Counted from the stretch's first letter, positions 27,149-36,323 are shown. The stretch: DNA of 50,581 nt from Dactylosporangium sp. AC04546 (GCF_022095675.1 NZ_JAHYSG010000088.1:1-50581); one strand, 5' to 3'. Notes: a model not told the origin generated them from the letters alone. Numbers and translations: made by a program.

Positions 27149-28111
27149 TCAGCGGCCGGCGGCGATGTTGCGCCAGTCGCGCGGGGTCACGCCGAACGCC
27201 GCCCGGAACCGGCGGGCGAAGTGGGCCGGGTCGCGGAAGCCGTGGCGGCGGGCGATCGTCGCCACGGTCCGGTGGTCGTTGGCCGGGTCGGCGAGGTCGG
27301 CCCGGGCCGCGTCGAGCCGCTGGCTGATGATCCACTGCTCGACGCTGAACTCGGCCGCGGCGCACACGCTGTAGAGGCGCCGGGTCGAGATGTTCAGCGC
27401 GGCCGCGATGCTGTTCGCGCCGAGCTCCGGGTCGCCGAGGTGCTGGCGGATGTACGCGCGGATCTGCGTGGGCAGCGTGTCCGCGGCGGCCGGGTGGCGC
27501 TCCTCGCCGGCCGCGGACAGCAGCACCGCCCGGGCCAGCTCCACGCTCGAGCGCCCGACGCCGGCCGCGACGCGCTCGTCGCTGAGCCGCTCGGGGTCCC
27601 GCGTGATCGCCGCGACGTGCACGGCCACCAGCTCGTACAGCGGGCTGCGCAGCAGGTTCGGCGCGGCCCGCCGGATCACGTCGGGCGGCAGGGCGAGCTC
27701 GTCGACCGGGATCTGCAGCGCCCGGCCGGCGCCCGGGCCGCCCCACGAGAAGTGGTACGGCTCGGTGAGGTCGGTACAGGTCAGCGTGCCCACCGGCACG
27801 GCACGGCCGAGGCCGAACTGCTCCTGCCGGCCGAGGTTGCGCTCCTGGACGGCGAACGACACCAGCGGGCCGCAGCCCTGCCGGACCTGCTTGGGACTGC
27901 GGGTGAGGCTCAGGCCGTGGCTCGACTCGGTGCGCACCGCCTGGATCGCGCCGATCTGCCAGAACTCCACCAGCGCCGCGACCGGGCGGCCGTCGTCGAG
28001 CCGCTCGGCCAGGCCGACGGTGGACGGCGCGGTGGCGTCGACGAGGACGGACCGCAGGGCCTCGATCCGCTCCCGCGGGGGCAGGGCGGACGTATCGAGG
28101 ATGACCGCCAT
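27149..28111 (-). CDS. AraC-family regulator (AraC_binding_2 / AraC-like ligand-binding type)
   Basis: 320 residues. The C-terminal HTH has 'NSIAAALNISTRRLYSVCAA' and 'TVATIARRHGFRDPAHFARR', then 'FGVTPRDWR'. The N-terminal ~180 residues match the sensor of NphR/FeaR-like actinobacterial AraC proteins ('FWQIGAIQAVRT', 'LVSFAVQERNLG'). The start is ATG 28111. TACAGT (28125-28120) lies 8 bases upstream, so the mRNA may be leaderless. No obvious target gene is adjacent. Confidence 0.88.
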   Translation of the reverse strand: MAVILDTSALPPRERIEALRSVLVDATAPSTVGLAERLDDGRPVAALVEFWQIGAIQAVRTESSHGLSLTRSPKQVRQGCGPLVSFAVQERNLGRQEQFGLGRAVPVGTLTCTDLTEPYHFSWGGPGAGRALQIPVDELALPPDVIRRAAPNLLRSPLYELVAVHVAAITRDPERLSDERVAAGVGRSSVELARAVLLSAAGEERHPAAADTLPTQIRAYIRQHLGDPELGANSIAAALNISTRRLYSVCAAAEFSVEQWIISQRLDAARADLADPANDHRTVATIARRHGFRDPAHFARRFRAAFGVTPRDWRNIAAGR

Positions 28112-28183
28112 GTGGCCCTACTGTAGCGAAGCGTGCGCCGGGCGCATCTCGGGCGAGCTGTCGGGTTTCAGTCCCCCGTCGCT

Positions 28184-31054
28184 TCAGTTGCCCGCTTCGA
28201 AGAGCGCGGCGAGCCGCGCGCGGCCGGCGACGCCGAGCCGCCGGTACACGCGGCCGAGCCGCGCGGCGACCGTGCGGTGCGACAGGTACAGCCGCTCGGC
28301 GATCTGCCGGTTGGTCAGGCCCTCGGCGGCGAGGCGGGCGATCCGCAGCTCCCAGGCGGGCAGCCGGCCGGCCGGGTGGGCCGGCGCCTCGGGCAGGCCG
28401 AGCGCGGCCCGGGCCCGCGCCGCCCACGGGGCGAGGCCGAGGTCGTCGAACACGGCGAGCGCGGCGCGCAACGCCTCCGGGTCCCGCCGCCGCTCGCCGT
28501 GGTGCAGCTGCAGGCGCGCCCGGAACAGCGGCCACCGGCCGAGCTCCCCGCGCAGGGCGCCGGCGTCCCGGTCTTCCCGCAGTACCGCTGCGGCATAGTC
28601 CGCACAGACGAGCATCATCGGCGCCGGGACGCGGCGCGCGGCCTCGGCGAGCTCTCCGAGCGCCTCCCGTGCCTCCGCGACGGCCCCCGCCGCCACCGCG
28701 GCGTCGGCGAGGTCCGGCGCGAGCCACCACCGCACCGTCGGGTGCCCGCCCCCCGCGAGCCCGTCCGTCAGCAGCCGCAGCGCGTCGCCGGGCCGCCCGT
28801 CGAGCAGCGCGAGCCGGGCCCGGATCTGCTGGAGGCCGCCGGGCAGCGACAGGTGCTCGATCCCGGCGAGGTGTACCTCCGCGCCGCCGGCGTCACCGCG
28901 GAGCGCGGCGACCATCGCCAGGTTGGTGCGGGCGAACATCTCGGCGATGTGCTCGCCGGTCTCGACCGCGAGCTCGCAGGCCTCGACCGAGTCGGCGACG
29001 ACCCGGTCGAGCTGCCCGAGCCAGATCCGCCCCCAGCCGCCGACCCCGAGCGACCGGGCGAGCGAGCCGAGCAGCCCCTGCGCACGGCTCGCGTCGGCCG
29101 CGCCGGCGTACCACCGGGCGGCCCGCGGCAGGTCGCCGAGGACGAACGCGGCGCTGGCGAGGTACCGCAGCTCCTCGACGCCCCGCGGCGCCTGCCGGGC
29201 GAGCCGCCGCAGCAGGTCGGCGCCGTGGGCATCGGGCGCGTTGAACGCCAGGATCGTCAGCCGCCGCCCGTCGTCGGCCCCGAGGGGCAGCGCGTCGAGC
29301 GCGTCGGCCACCGCCGCCCGCTCGGCGGCACCGCCGGCGAGGAAGAAGCACCGGGCCCCGGCCCGCCAGAGCAGCTCGGCGCCGACGTCGCTGCTGCCGC
29401 TGGCCCGGGCGGCGGCGGCGAGCTCCTGGATCCGGGGCGCACCGCCGCCGGGCTCGAACGCGACGGTCTCGGCCAGGCTGAGCAGCCTTCCGCGCCGCTC
29501 GGGATGGCCCGGCCGCTGGGTTGGCTGTGTTCCTCCCGCCTGTTGTGCTCCCTGCATCTGCTCGGCCTGCCCGGCCTGCCCGGCCTGCCCAGCTTGCTCG
29601 GCTTGCCCAGCTTGCTCGGCCTGTTCTGCCTGGGTGACCAGGGCGGCGGCCTCGGCGTGGGCGCCTACCCGCGCGGCGAGCTCGGCGGCCCGGACGAGGA
29701 GCCCACCGCGACGCCCGGCATCGCGGGTCAGCTCGGCGGCCCGGCGCAGGGCAGCGAGCGCAAGCCCGTCGCTCCGCCCGTTCGCGAACGTCTCCAGCCG
29801 CAGCGAGAGCCCTTCGTCGACCCCGGTGGCGGCGGCGGCCCGGTGCCACAGCTGCCGGTGCGGGTCGTCCCCGAGCACCTCGGCGAGCGCATCGTGGGCG
29901 GCGAGCCGTTCACCGGCACGGGCCCGGGCGTACACGGCCGACCGCACGAGCGGATGCCGGAACCGCAGCTCACCCCCGCCGGCGAGCAGCAGGTCAGCAC
30001 CGGCCACCTCCTGCGTCGTCGCCGACCCGACCGCCTCACCGGCAAGCGCGGAAGCCGCAAGCCGCAGCCGCCCCGCGTCACACCCGGGCTCGGCCGCCGC
30101 GACAAGCAACAACGCTCGGGCCGCCGAGCTGAGCGCCCCGGCCCGCGCCGCGAAAGCCACCTCGAGCCGCTCGGCGAGCGACACGACGGGTTCAGCGCCC
30201 GGCGCTTCCACCAGGCCCCCCGCTATCCCCTCAGCCGCGCTCCCCTCGACCACCCACGCCTCAACCGCACTCTCCGCACCCACCCGCGCCCCGGTCACTC
30301 GCTCCGCGCCAACCCGCGCCTCGGCCACACGCTCCGCACCCGCGAGCGGGACGCGCGGCGGCGGCGCCGGCGACCGCAGCGCCGCGGGCAGCTCGGCGAG
30401 GGCCAGCGGGTTCCCGCCGGCCCGGTCGAGCACGGCCTCCCGCAGACCCGCCGGAAGCCGCGGCACGGCCCGGTCGAGGAGCCGCTCGGCATCGGGCCGG
30501 GCCAGCCCGGCGAGGGTCAGCTCGGGCAGCCCCGGCACGGTCTCCCCACCGCGCTGGTCGGTCGCCGCGACCGCCAGAATCCGCAGGTCGCCGATGCGCC
30601 GGGCGACGAACGACAGCACGGTACGGGTGGCCCGGTCGACCCAGTGCAGATCGTCGACGAGCAGCGCGACGGGCGCGGCCTCGGCGAGCAGTTCGAGGGT
30701 GGCGAGCGCGACGGCATAGACGGCCGGCTCCGTGTCGTACCGCCCCAGCGCCGCCCGCAGCGCCTCCTGGTGCTGGGTCCCGAGCTCGCCGGCGTACGGA
30801 AGGAAGGGCTGCAGCAGCCGCCGCAGGCCGTCGTACGGCATCCGGCCCACCGAGTCGACCCCGGTGGCACCGGCGACGGCGAACCCGCCGAGCTCCGCGC
30901 GGACGGCGGCGAGCAGCGCGGTCTTGCCCATGCCGGCCTCACCGCGGATGATCACGGCCGCCCCGTGCCCGCTCCGGGCCCCGTCGGCGAGCCGTCGCAC
31001 GACGGCCAGCTCGGCGTCACGGCCGACAAGCTGCGGGGCACCGATGACCGACAC
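28184..31054 (-). CDS. Large ATP-binding LuxR-family regulator (LAL type)
   Basis: 956 residues from GTG 31054. An N-terminal AAA/STAND ATPase has Walker A 'GEAGMGKT' at 38-45 and Walker B 'VALLVDDLHWVD'. A long helical middle region follows, then a C-terminal LuxR HTH ('LAAEGLTNRQIAERLYLSHRTVAARL'-type region, split here: 'LTNRQIAERLYLS', 'RTVAARLGRVYRRLG'). LAL regulators often activate secondary metabolite or sugar genes. Two low-complexity stretches interrupt it: AGAERV-like repeats after the ATPase and a run of AEQAGQ units in the middle. GTG 31063 and TTG 31147 are alternative starts. Confidence 0.88.
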   Translation of the reverse strand: MSVIGAPQLVGRDAELAVVRRLADGARSGHGAAVIIRGEAGMGKTALLAAVRAELGGFAVAGATGVDSVGRMPYDGLRRLLQPFLPYAGELGTQHQEALRAALGRYDTEPAVYAVALATLELLAEAAPVALLVDDLHWVDRATRTVLSFVARRIGDLRILAVAATDQRGGETVPGLPELTLAGLARPDAERLLDRAVPRLPAGLREAVLDRAGGNPLALAELPAALRSPAPPPRVPLAGAERVAEARVGAERVTGARVGAESAVEAWVVEGSAAEGIAGGLVEAPGAEPVVSLAERLEVAFAARAGALSSAARALLLVAAAEPGCDAGRLRLAASALAGEAVGSATTQEVAGADLLLAGGGELRFRHPLVRSAVYARARAGERLAAHDALAEVLGDDPHRQLWHRAAAATGVDEGLSLRLETFANGRSDGLALAALRRAAELTRDAGRRGGLLVRAAELAARVGAHAEAAALVTQAEQAEQAGQAEQAGQAGQAGQAEQMQGAQQAGGTQPTQRPGHPERRGRLLSLAETVAFEPGGGAPRIQELAAAARASGSSDVGAELLWRAGARCFFLAGGAAERAAVADALDALPLGADDGRRLTILAFNAPDAHGADLLRRLARQAPRGVEELRYLASAAFVLGDLPRAARWYAGAADASRAQGLLGSLARSLGVGGWGRIWLGQLDRVVADSVEACELAVETGEHIAEMFARTNLAMVAALRGDAGGAEVHLAGIEHLSLPGGLQQIRARLALLDGRPGDALRLLTDGLAGGGHPTVRWWLAPDLADAAVAAGAVAEAREALGELAEAARRVPAPMMLVCADYAAAVLREDRDAGALRGELGRWPLFRARLQLHHGERRRDPEALRAALAVFDDLGLAPWAARARAALGLPEAPAHPAGRLPAWELRIARLAAEGLTNRQIAERLYLSHRTVAARLGRVYRRLGVAGRARLAALFEAGN
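29561..29632 (-). repeat. In-frame AEQ/AGQ tandem repeats in the LuxR gene
   Basis: About twelve three-residue units (AEQ, AGQ) are encoded by near-identical 9-bp repeats. They form a probable variable-length Ala/Gln/Glu linker. Confidence 0.75.
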
Positions 31055-31132
31055 GCCCGCCACTCTGGCAGACGCCGCGAGAGCGATTGGCGTGGACAGT
31101 GGTAAATGTCCGGATGGCAAGGCGAACTCCGC

Positions 31133-31198
31133 ACTGACAGACAACAACAGCGCAGCGTCAGTCAGAATCCACTGTCAGTCAACCACCCAGTCAGTACA
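31133..31198. repeat. Cluster of GTCAG/CTGAC half-sites upstream of the LuxR gene
   Basis: ACTGACAG (31133-31140) and CTGTCAGT (31172-31179) form an inverted repeat. GTCAGTCAG (about 31157-31165) and CAGTCAG (about 31188-31194) lie between and after them. This is a possible regulator-binding cluster between the LuxR gene and the gene ending at 31228. Confidence 0.35.
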
Positions 31199-31227
31199 TA
31201 CCGTCACCGCACAGCGACGCTCCATGA

Positions 31228-31650
31228 TCACGGACGTTCGTGCGTCGCGGCCGGCGGTATGAGGCGGCGCAGGACGGCCAGGGCGTACGTGTCCTCAGGG
31301 GTCGCGCCCAGCGCGTCCGGCTGGCCGTCCACCGTCACGCGCCACCCGTCCCCCGCCCGCTCCAGCCGGCGGAACCCCTCGCCCAGCAGCGACCGCAGCT
31401 GGTCCTCGCGCGGAAGCCAGATCGCCTCGTCGCGCTCGATGTCGTCGAGCGCCCACTCCGTCGTGCCGTTGAAACCGATCACCGTGCCGTGCGGGACCTC
31501 GTGGATCTGGATGATCATGTCGCTGAGGACGAAGGCCTGGTCGTCCAGGCCGCGGTCCGGGATGCCGAAGCGGTCGCCCGGCGCGGGTTCCCATACCAGG
31601 CCGGCGGCGCGCAGCTCGTGGGCGAGTTCGACGCTGATCACGCTTCCCAT
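31228..31650 (-). CDS. Conserved actinobacterial protein, often mislabelled CpaE
   Basis: 140 residues from ATG 31650. GTG 31641 has a better-placed GGAAGG upstream and is an alternative. Motifs include 'ISVELAHELRAAGLVWEP', 'GDRFGIPDRGLDDQAFVLSD', 'VIGFNGTTEWALDDIE' and 'IWLPREDQLRSLL'. I recognise this as a common actinobacterial family sometimes annotated as pilus assembly protein CpaE, but it lacks the ATPase and receiver domains of CpaE. Function unknown. It is divergent from the second ABC operon. Confidence 0.72.
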   Translation of the reverse strand: MGSVISVELAHELRAAGLVWEPAPGDRFGIPDRGLDDQAFVLSDMIIQIHEVPHGTVIGFNGTTEWALDDIERDEAIWLPREDQLRSLLGEGFRRLERAGDGWRVTVDGQPDALGATPEDTYALAVLRRLIPPAATHERP

Positions 31651-31700
31651 CCTTCCCTGTTACGCGGTTCAGGTGCACGCCCTGGCGGCCCGGCCCGCCA

Positions 31701-31729
31701 TTGACAGCATTAGACCGCACACCTACGTT
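31701..31729 (+). promoter_or_regulatory. Promoter of the second sugar ABC operon
   Basis: TTGACA (31701-31706), a 17-base spacer and TACGTT (31724-31729). The expected start is near 31736, exactly where the operator begins. Confidence 0.72.
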
Positions 31730-31735
31730 GATGGA

Positions 31736-31752
31736 ACTTATCCGGTTCAGTA
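31736..31752. promoter_or_regulatory. Putative LacI operator, copy 1
   Basis: ACTTATCCGGTTCAGTA matches, in inverted orientation, 38876-38892 at 16 of 17 positions. Its 16-base core is a pseudo-palindrome with a central CG, as LacI proteins prefer. It sits on the transcription start of the ABC operon. Confidence 0.75.
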
Positions 31753-31792
31753 CCCCGCGCCGACTTCCAACACCCCCTTGAAAGGAATCGAC

Positions 31793-33076
31793 GTGAAGAA
31801 ACCCCTCGCCGGGCTGCTGGCACTGGCCGCCACCGCACTCGCGCTCGCCGGGTGCGGCGGCGACGACGCCGGCGACGACGGCAAGATCGGCGGTGAGATC
31901 ACCGTCCTGACGCAGCGCACCGACATCGTGAACACGGTCTTCCAGGACTACAAGAAGAAGTTCGAAGCCAAGTATCCCGGCACGACCGTCAAGTTCGAGG
32001 CGATCACGGACTACGAGGGCGAGGTCCGGGTCCGGATGAACACCGACGACTACGGTGACGTCCTGCTCATCCCCAACTCCGTCAACGCCGACCAGCTCCC
32101 CTCGTTCTTCGAGCCGCTCGGCACCGTCGACGAACTGCAGGGCAAGTACCGCTTCGTGCGCACCGAGCAGACCTTCGGCGGGAAGGTGTACGGGCTGGCC
32201 ATCACCGGCAACGCCCAGGGGTACGTCTTCAACAGGAAGATCTGGACCCAGGCCGGCGTCACGCAGCCGCCGAAGACGCCGCAGGAGTTCCTCGACGCGC
32301 TCAAGGCGATCAAGGAGAAGACGAGCGCCACCCCGCTGTACACCAACTACAAGGACGGCTGGCCGCTCGGCCAGTGGGAGGGCTCGCGCGGCTCCGTGTC
32401 CGGTGACCCCGACGCCGCCATCAAGCTGGCCAAGGACGACAGCCCGTGGGCGGCCGGCAAGGAGCACTTCATCATCGACTCGCTGCTGTACGACGCGGTG
32501 AAGGCCGGGTACACCGAGGCCGACCCGACGACCACGAACTGGGAGCAGTCCAAGGGCCTGCTGGGCACCGGCAAGATCGCCACGATGATGCTCGGCTCCT
32601 GGTCGGTCGTGCAGATGCAGCAGGCCGCGCCGAGCGCGGACGACATCGGCTACTGGCCGTTCCCGAACCAGACCGGCGGTAAGTTCCACACCGTCGTCAG
32701 CGGCGACTACAAGAACGCGATCAACATCCACTCGAAGAACAAGGCCACCGCGCGGGCCTGGATCGACTGGTTCACCGACGAGTCGAACTACGCGACCGAC
32801 CAGGGCGGCGTCTCGCCGCTGAAGACGGCCGGCATGCCGAAGACCCTGGAGGGGCTGACCGCGGCGCAGACCGAGTTCATCGAGTTCAACCCGGCGCCGA
32901 AGGGCGAGGAGGGACTGGCCGAGAAGATCGGCAACGCGGCCGAGATCGCCCTCTACGACGGCAAGTACCGCCAGGGCATCGTCGACGCCGCCCGCGGCGC
33001 GAAGAACCAGTCGAAGGAGCAGATCTTCGCCGACCTGAACAAGAAGTGGGCCGACACCCGGGCCAAACTCAAGTAA
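31793..33076 (+). CDS. Extracellular solute-binding lipoprotein (family 1)
   Basis: 427 residues from GTG 31793 with AAGGA upstream. The signal peptide 'MKKPLAGLLALAATALA' ends in the lipobox 'LAGC'. The mature protein has the family-1 sugar-binding pattern, including 'YKKKFEAKYPGTTVKFEAI', 'GDVLLIPNSV' and 'LLGTGKIATMMLGSWSV'. It is first in an operon with two permeases. The operator shared with the beta-mannosidase gene suggests a beta-mannoside ligand. Confidence 0.93.
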   Translation: MKKPLAGLLALAATALALAGCGGDDAGDDGKIGGEITVLTQRTDIVNTVFQDYKKKFEAKYPGTTVKFEAITDYEGEVRVRMNTDDYGDVLLIPNSVNADQLPSFFEPLGTVDELQGKYRFVRTEQTFGGKVYGLAITGNAQGYVFNRKIWTQAGVTQPPKTPQEFLDALKAIKEKTSATPLYTNYKDGWPLGQWEGSRGSVSGDPDAAIKLAKDDSPWAAGKEHFIIDSLLYDAVKAGYTEADPTTTNWEQSKGLLGTGKIATMMLGSWSVVQMQQAAPSADDIGYWPFPNQTGGKFHTVVSGDYKNAINIHSKNKATARAWIDWFTDESNYATDQGGVSPLKTAGMPKTLEGLTAAQTEFIEFNPAPKGEEGLAEKIGNAAEIALYDGKYRQGIVDAARGAKNQSKEQIFADLNKKWADTRAKLK

Positions 33077-33087
33077 CCCTCGTCGAT

Positions 33088-33114
33088 GCGCGGGCGGGCC
33101 GCCCCCGCCCGCGC
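33088..33114 (+). promoter_or_regulatory. Intercistronic stem-loop between binding protein and permease genes
   Basis: An 11-bp perfect stem (33088-33098 with 33104-33114) and 5-base loop lie 12 bases after the stop. Such structures commonly raise binding-protein mRNA relative to the permease genes. Confidence 0.7.
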
Positions 33115-33138
33115 AAGGCTGCTGGAGAGTCGCCACAG

Positions 33139-34059
33139 ATGCTCACCGCCACGAAAACCGAGGCTCCGGCGCGGTCCCGCCAGCGCGGGAATCGCAAGCG
33201 CAGGACAAGCACCCCGTACGTGTTCCTGCTCGTGCCGCTCACCCTGCTCATCGTGTTCACCTACATCCCGGTGGTGAACATGTTCTGGTACAGCGTCACC
33301 TCCTGGGACGGGCTGAGCCCCACCCAGGAGTTCGTGGGCCTGGACAACTACGTCGAGATCGCTACGCGGCCCGAGCTGTTCGGCGTGCTCAAGGTGAGCC
33401 TCTACTACATCGGCGCCTCGGTCGTGCAGATCGTCCTCGCGCTCTACTTCGCCACGATCCTGAGCTTCCAGACCCGGTTCCGGAGCCTGTTCAAGGGCAT
33501 CATCTTCTTCCCGTACCTCATCAACGGCGTCGCCATCGGCATGATCTTCCTGTTCTTCTTCCAGCCGGGCGGGACCCTCGACGCGGCGCTGTCCTCGGTG
33601 GGGCTGGGCTCGCTGTCGCAGCAGTGGCTGGGCGACCCCGACGTCGTGAACTACTCCCTCGCCGGGACGTCGGTCTGGCGGTACCTCGGCCTCAACTTCG
33701 TGCTGTTCCTCGGCGCGATCCAGTCGATCCCGGCGCATCTCTACGAGGCCGCCGAGCTCGACGGCGCGAACCGCTGGGACCAGTTCCGCCACCTGATCCT
33801 GCCCGGCATCCGTCCCGTCGTCGGGCTGTCGTTCATCCTGGCGATCTCGGGTTCGCTGTCGGTGTTCGAGATCCCGTTCATCATGACCGGCGGCGCGAAC
33901 GAGAGCGAGACGTTCGTGATCCAGACGGTCAACATGGCCTTCAAGTACTACAAGCTCGGCCTGGCCTCCGCGATGGCGGTCGTGCTGCTGCTCATCATCC
34001 TGCTGGTGACGTGGGTGCAGCGGCGGGTCGCGCCCGACGAGAGGGTGGACCTGTCATGA
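33139..34059 (+). CDS. Sugar ABC transporter permease (MalF/UgpA-like)
   Basis: 306 residues from ATG 33139. About six membrane spans, the first at 'YVFLLVPLTLLIVFTYIPVV'. The ATPase-contact loop is 'YEAAELDGANRWDQFRHLIL'. It partners with the next permease through an ATGA overlap. Confidence 0.92.
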   Translation: MLTATKTEAPARSRQRGNRKRRTSTPYVFLLVPLTLLIVFTYIPVVNMFWYSVTSWDGLSPTQEFVGLDNYVEIATRPELFGVLKVSLYYIGASVVQIVLALYFATILSFQTRFRSLFKGIIFFPYLINGVAIGMIFLFFFQPGGTLDAALSSVGLGSLSQQWLGDPDVVNYSLAGTSVWRYLGLNFVLFLGAIQSIPAHLYEAAELDGANRWDQFRHLILPGIRPVVGLSFILAISGSLSVFEIPFIMTGGANESETFVIQTVNMAFKYYKLGLASAMAVVLLLIILLVTWVQRRVAPDERVDLS

Positions 34060-34877
34060 TCCGCGCGCTGGCCGTCACGTGGAAGTACGTCTCCCTCGTC
34101 GCCGCCTCGGTCGTGGTGCTGCTGCCGCCGGTCGTGCTGGTGCTGGCCTCGTTCAAGACGCACGACGAGTTCGCCACGACCGGCCCCTTCGACCTGCCGA
34201 GCCACTTCGACTTCGGCAACTACGTCACCGCGTTCACCAAGGGCAACATGCTGCGCGGCTTCGCCAACACGTCGATCATCCTCGCCGTGTCGCTGGCCGG
34301 GACGGTGCTCATCGGCTCGATGGCGGCCTACGCGATCGACCGCTTCGCGTTCCGCCTGCGCCGCCTCGTCGTGCTGCTGTTCCTGCTGGCCACGCTGGTG
34401 CCCGGGGTGACCACGCAGGTGGCGACGTTCAAGGTGGTCAACGCCCTGGAGCTGTACAACACCCGCTGGTCGGCGATCATCCTGTTCCTGGGCACCGACA
34501 TCATCGCGATCTACATCTTCCAGCAGTTCCTGCGGGGCGTGCCGATCGAGCTCGACGAGGCCGCCGCGATCGAGGGCGCGGGCCCGTTCACCGTGTACTG
34601 GCGGATCATCCTGCCGCTGCTGAAACCGGCCATCGCGACCGTGGTCATCATCAAGGGCATCGCCATCTACAACGAGTTCTACATCCCGTTCCTGTACATG
34701 CCGTCGCAGGAGCTGGGCGTGATCTCGACGTCGCTGTTCCGCTTCAAGGGCCCGTTCGGCGCCCAGTGGGAGGTCATCTCGGCCGGCGTCATCCTGGTGA
34801 TCATCCCGACCCTGGTCGTGTTCCTGTTCCTGCAGCGCTTCATCTACAACGGCTTCACCGCCGGCTCCGGCAAGTGA
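34056..34877 (+). CDS. Sugar ABC transporter permease (MalG/UgpE-like)
   Basis: 273 residues from ATG 34056, overlapping the previous stop by four bases. About six spans. The ATPase-contact loop is 'DEAAAIEGAGPFTVYWRIIL'. The C-terminus 'RFIYNGFTAGSGK' is typical of the family. No ATPase gene follows; the next gene is convergent and stops one base away. Confidence 0.92.
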   Translation: MIRALAVTWKYVSLVAASVVVLLPPVVLVLASFKTHDEFATTGPFDLPSHFDFGNYVTAFTKGNMLRGFANTSIILAVSLAGTVLIGSMAAYAIDRFAFRLRRLVVLLFLLATLVPGVTTQVATFKVVNALELYNTRWSAIILFLGTDIIAIYIFQQFLRGVPIELDEAAAIEGAGPFTVYWRIILPLLKPAIATVVIIKGIAIYNEFYIPFLYMPSQELGVISTSLFRFKGPFGAQWEVISAGVILVIIPTLVVFLFLQRFIYNGFTAGSGK

Positions 34878-34878
34878 G

Positions 34879-36201
34879 TCAGCCGCGCACGACCTCGTTC
34901 GCGGCGAGCAGCTCGGTGCGCTGGGCGATCAGGTCGCGCAGGCGGGCCGCCTCGGCGCCGGCGGCGCCGCCGGCCGCGGCCGCCACCTTGTCCACTGTGG
35001 ACAGGGCAAGACCCGACGCGAACAGCGTGCGGTAGAGGTCGCGGTAGGCGCGCTCGTACACCGGCCGGAACACCGCGCTGGCGAGGGCGCGCTCCTTCAG
35101 CGCGTTGCCGCCGCGCGGGCCGCCCATCCGGGCCGCGTCGTACGGGCCCTGGCCGGCGTTGCCGCTGAAGGTGAGGTTGTGGTCCCAGGCGACGACGGTG
35201 AACCGGCGGCGGCCCAGGTCGTACCAGAGGTAGTAGTTGTGGCCGGGTCCGGCCATGTCGTCGAAGTTCAGCAGCAGGTTCTGCAGCGCGGCGTACCGCG
35301 CGAACGCCTCGACGTCGACGTGCCCGGCGAGCTCCCGGTCGAAGGCGGCGTCGCTCGCCGTGGTCGCCCAGCGGATCAGGTCGATGACCGGCTGGAGGTC
35401 CTGGCTGCCCTTCATGGTGACCTGCTTGAAGTCGTCGGCGTAGTCGACCGGGTCGCCGCCCTGGTCGGCGAAGCGGCTGGTGCTCAGCGCCTTGTACAGC
35501 ACGCCGTCGGCGCCGAGCCGGGCGGCGAACTCCTTGTCGGGGTGCTCGACGACGAGCCGCGCGACGGCCGGGCGGTCGTTGACCTGCAAGCTGGCATAGG
35601 TGTACCGCTGGGCCGCCTCGCCGGCCGCGCGCAGCAGCTCCAGGGACACCGCCTCGTTGAGCACGGTGCCGGAGCCGACCCGCAGGGCGATCTCCTCGTG
35701 GCCCTGGAAGCGCCGGCCGGCGGCGAAGTGGTCGAAGCTGACCAGCCACGGCAGCGTCTCGGGCTCCTCGGCGCGCAGCGGGGTCCGCGCGAACCCGCCA
35801 CCACCGAAACCACCACCGCCACCGGGGAAGCGGCCGCGGGTCTCGCCGTTGCGCGACAGCGCGCCCAGCGTGGAGTTGCCCTTGAGCCGCACCCCGACGC
35901 TCGGCACGAGCACGCCGTCGACGACGAGGTCGGCCTCGAGGTACTCCTTGGCGCCCTCCTTGAAGTAGGCGTCGAGCATGCGCTGGTAGTCGGCGTCGCG
36001 GAAGGTCAGCCGCAGGGTGTGGGGCCGGCCGGCGTCGAACAGGTCGCCGCGCCCGGCGACGTCGACCTCGACCCGGTCGGTGGCGGCGGCGCCCGGGCTG
36101 GTGACGAACGGCCGGATCCGGGCGGACGCGAACGTGGCCAGGACCACCACGAACGCGGCGCACGCGGCCAGCAGCCGCCAGTACAGCCGGACCCGCACCA
36201 T
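34879..36201 (-). CDS. CotH-family kinase, membrane-anchored
   Basis: 440 residues from ATG 36201 (GTG 36204 is one codon earlier). A single N-terminal membrane segment ('LYWRLLAACAAFVVVLATFA') places the rest outside the membrane. Family motifs include 'VGVRLKGNSTLG', 'RVGSGTVLNEAVSLELLRAAG', 'LNFDDMAGPGHNYYLWYD' and 'VVAWDHNLTFSG', the last holding the expected metal or catalytic Asp. CotH proteins are atypical protein kinases. A Gly/Phe-rich loop ('GGGGGFGGGGFA') is unusual. Its ATG overlaps the TGA of a 40-codon upstream frame (TGATG), so it once followed another gene. Confidence 0.85.
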   Translation of the reverse strand: MVRVRLYWRLLAACAAFVVVLATFASARIRPFVTSPGAAATDRVEVDVAGRGDLFDAGRPHTLRLTFRDADYQRMLDAYFKEGAKEYLEADLVVDGVLVPSVGVRLKGNSTLGALSRNGETRGRFPGGGGGFGGGGFARTPLRAEEPETLPWLVSFDHFAAGRRFQGHEEIALRVGSGTVLNEAVSLELLRAAGEAAQRYTYASLQVNDRPAVARLVVEHPDKEFAARLGADGVLYKALSTSRFADQGGDPVDYADDFKQVTMKGSQDLQPVIDLIRWATTASDAAFDRELAGHVDVEAFARYAALQNLLLNFDDMAGPGHNYYLWYDLGRRRFTVVAWDHNLTFSGNAGQGPYDAARMGGPRGGNALKERALASAVFRPVYERAYRDLYRTLFASGLALSTVDKVAAAAGGAAGAEAARLRDLIAQRTELLAANEVVRG

Positions 36202-36323
36202 CACAGGTCCGTCTGGTCGTACCCGGTCAGGACGGTCACCCGCTGGCCGGCGGTGTGCTCGACCATGGCGCGCTCGTCGTTGAAGGTGCGCAGCGCGTGG
36301 CCCGCACGGTCGGGGGTCGACAC
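36201..36323 (-). pseudogene. Possible 3' remnant of a gene once upstream of the CotH gene
   Basis: A 40-codon frame from GTG 36323 ends in a TGA that overlaps the CotH ATG. The product has protein-like composition ('GHALRTFNDERAMVEHTAG', 'TVLTGYDQTDL'). An in-frame TAG lies 15 bases before the GTG. It is either a tiny gene or the tail of a truncated upstream gene. The family is not recognised. Confidence 0.35.

Noticed and set aside
29561..29632. CRISPR-like repeats
   Set aside because: The repeats are 9-bp in-frame codon units without spacers inside a LuxR gene.
31228..31650. Pilus assembly protein CpaE
   Set aside because: That label is common for this family, but the protein lacks the receiver and ATPase domains, and there are no pilus genes nearby.
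33088..33114. Operon terminator after the binding protein gene
   Set aside because: The permease genes follow in the same operon 25 bases later with no new promoter; a processing or stabilising stem-loop is more likely.
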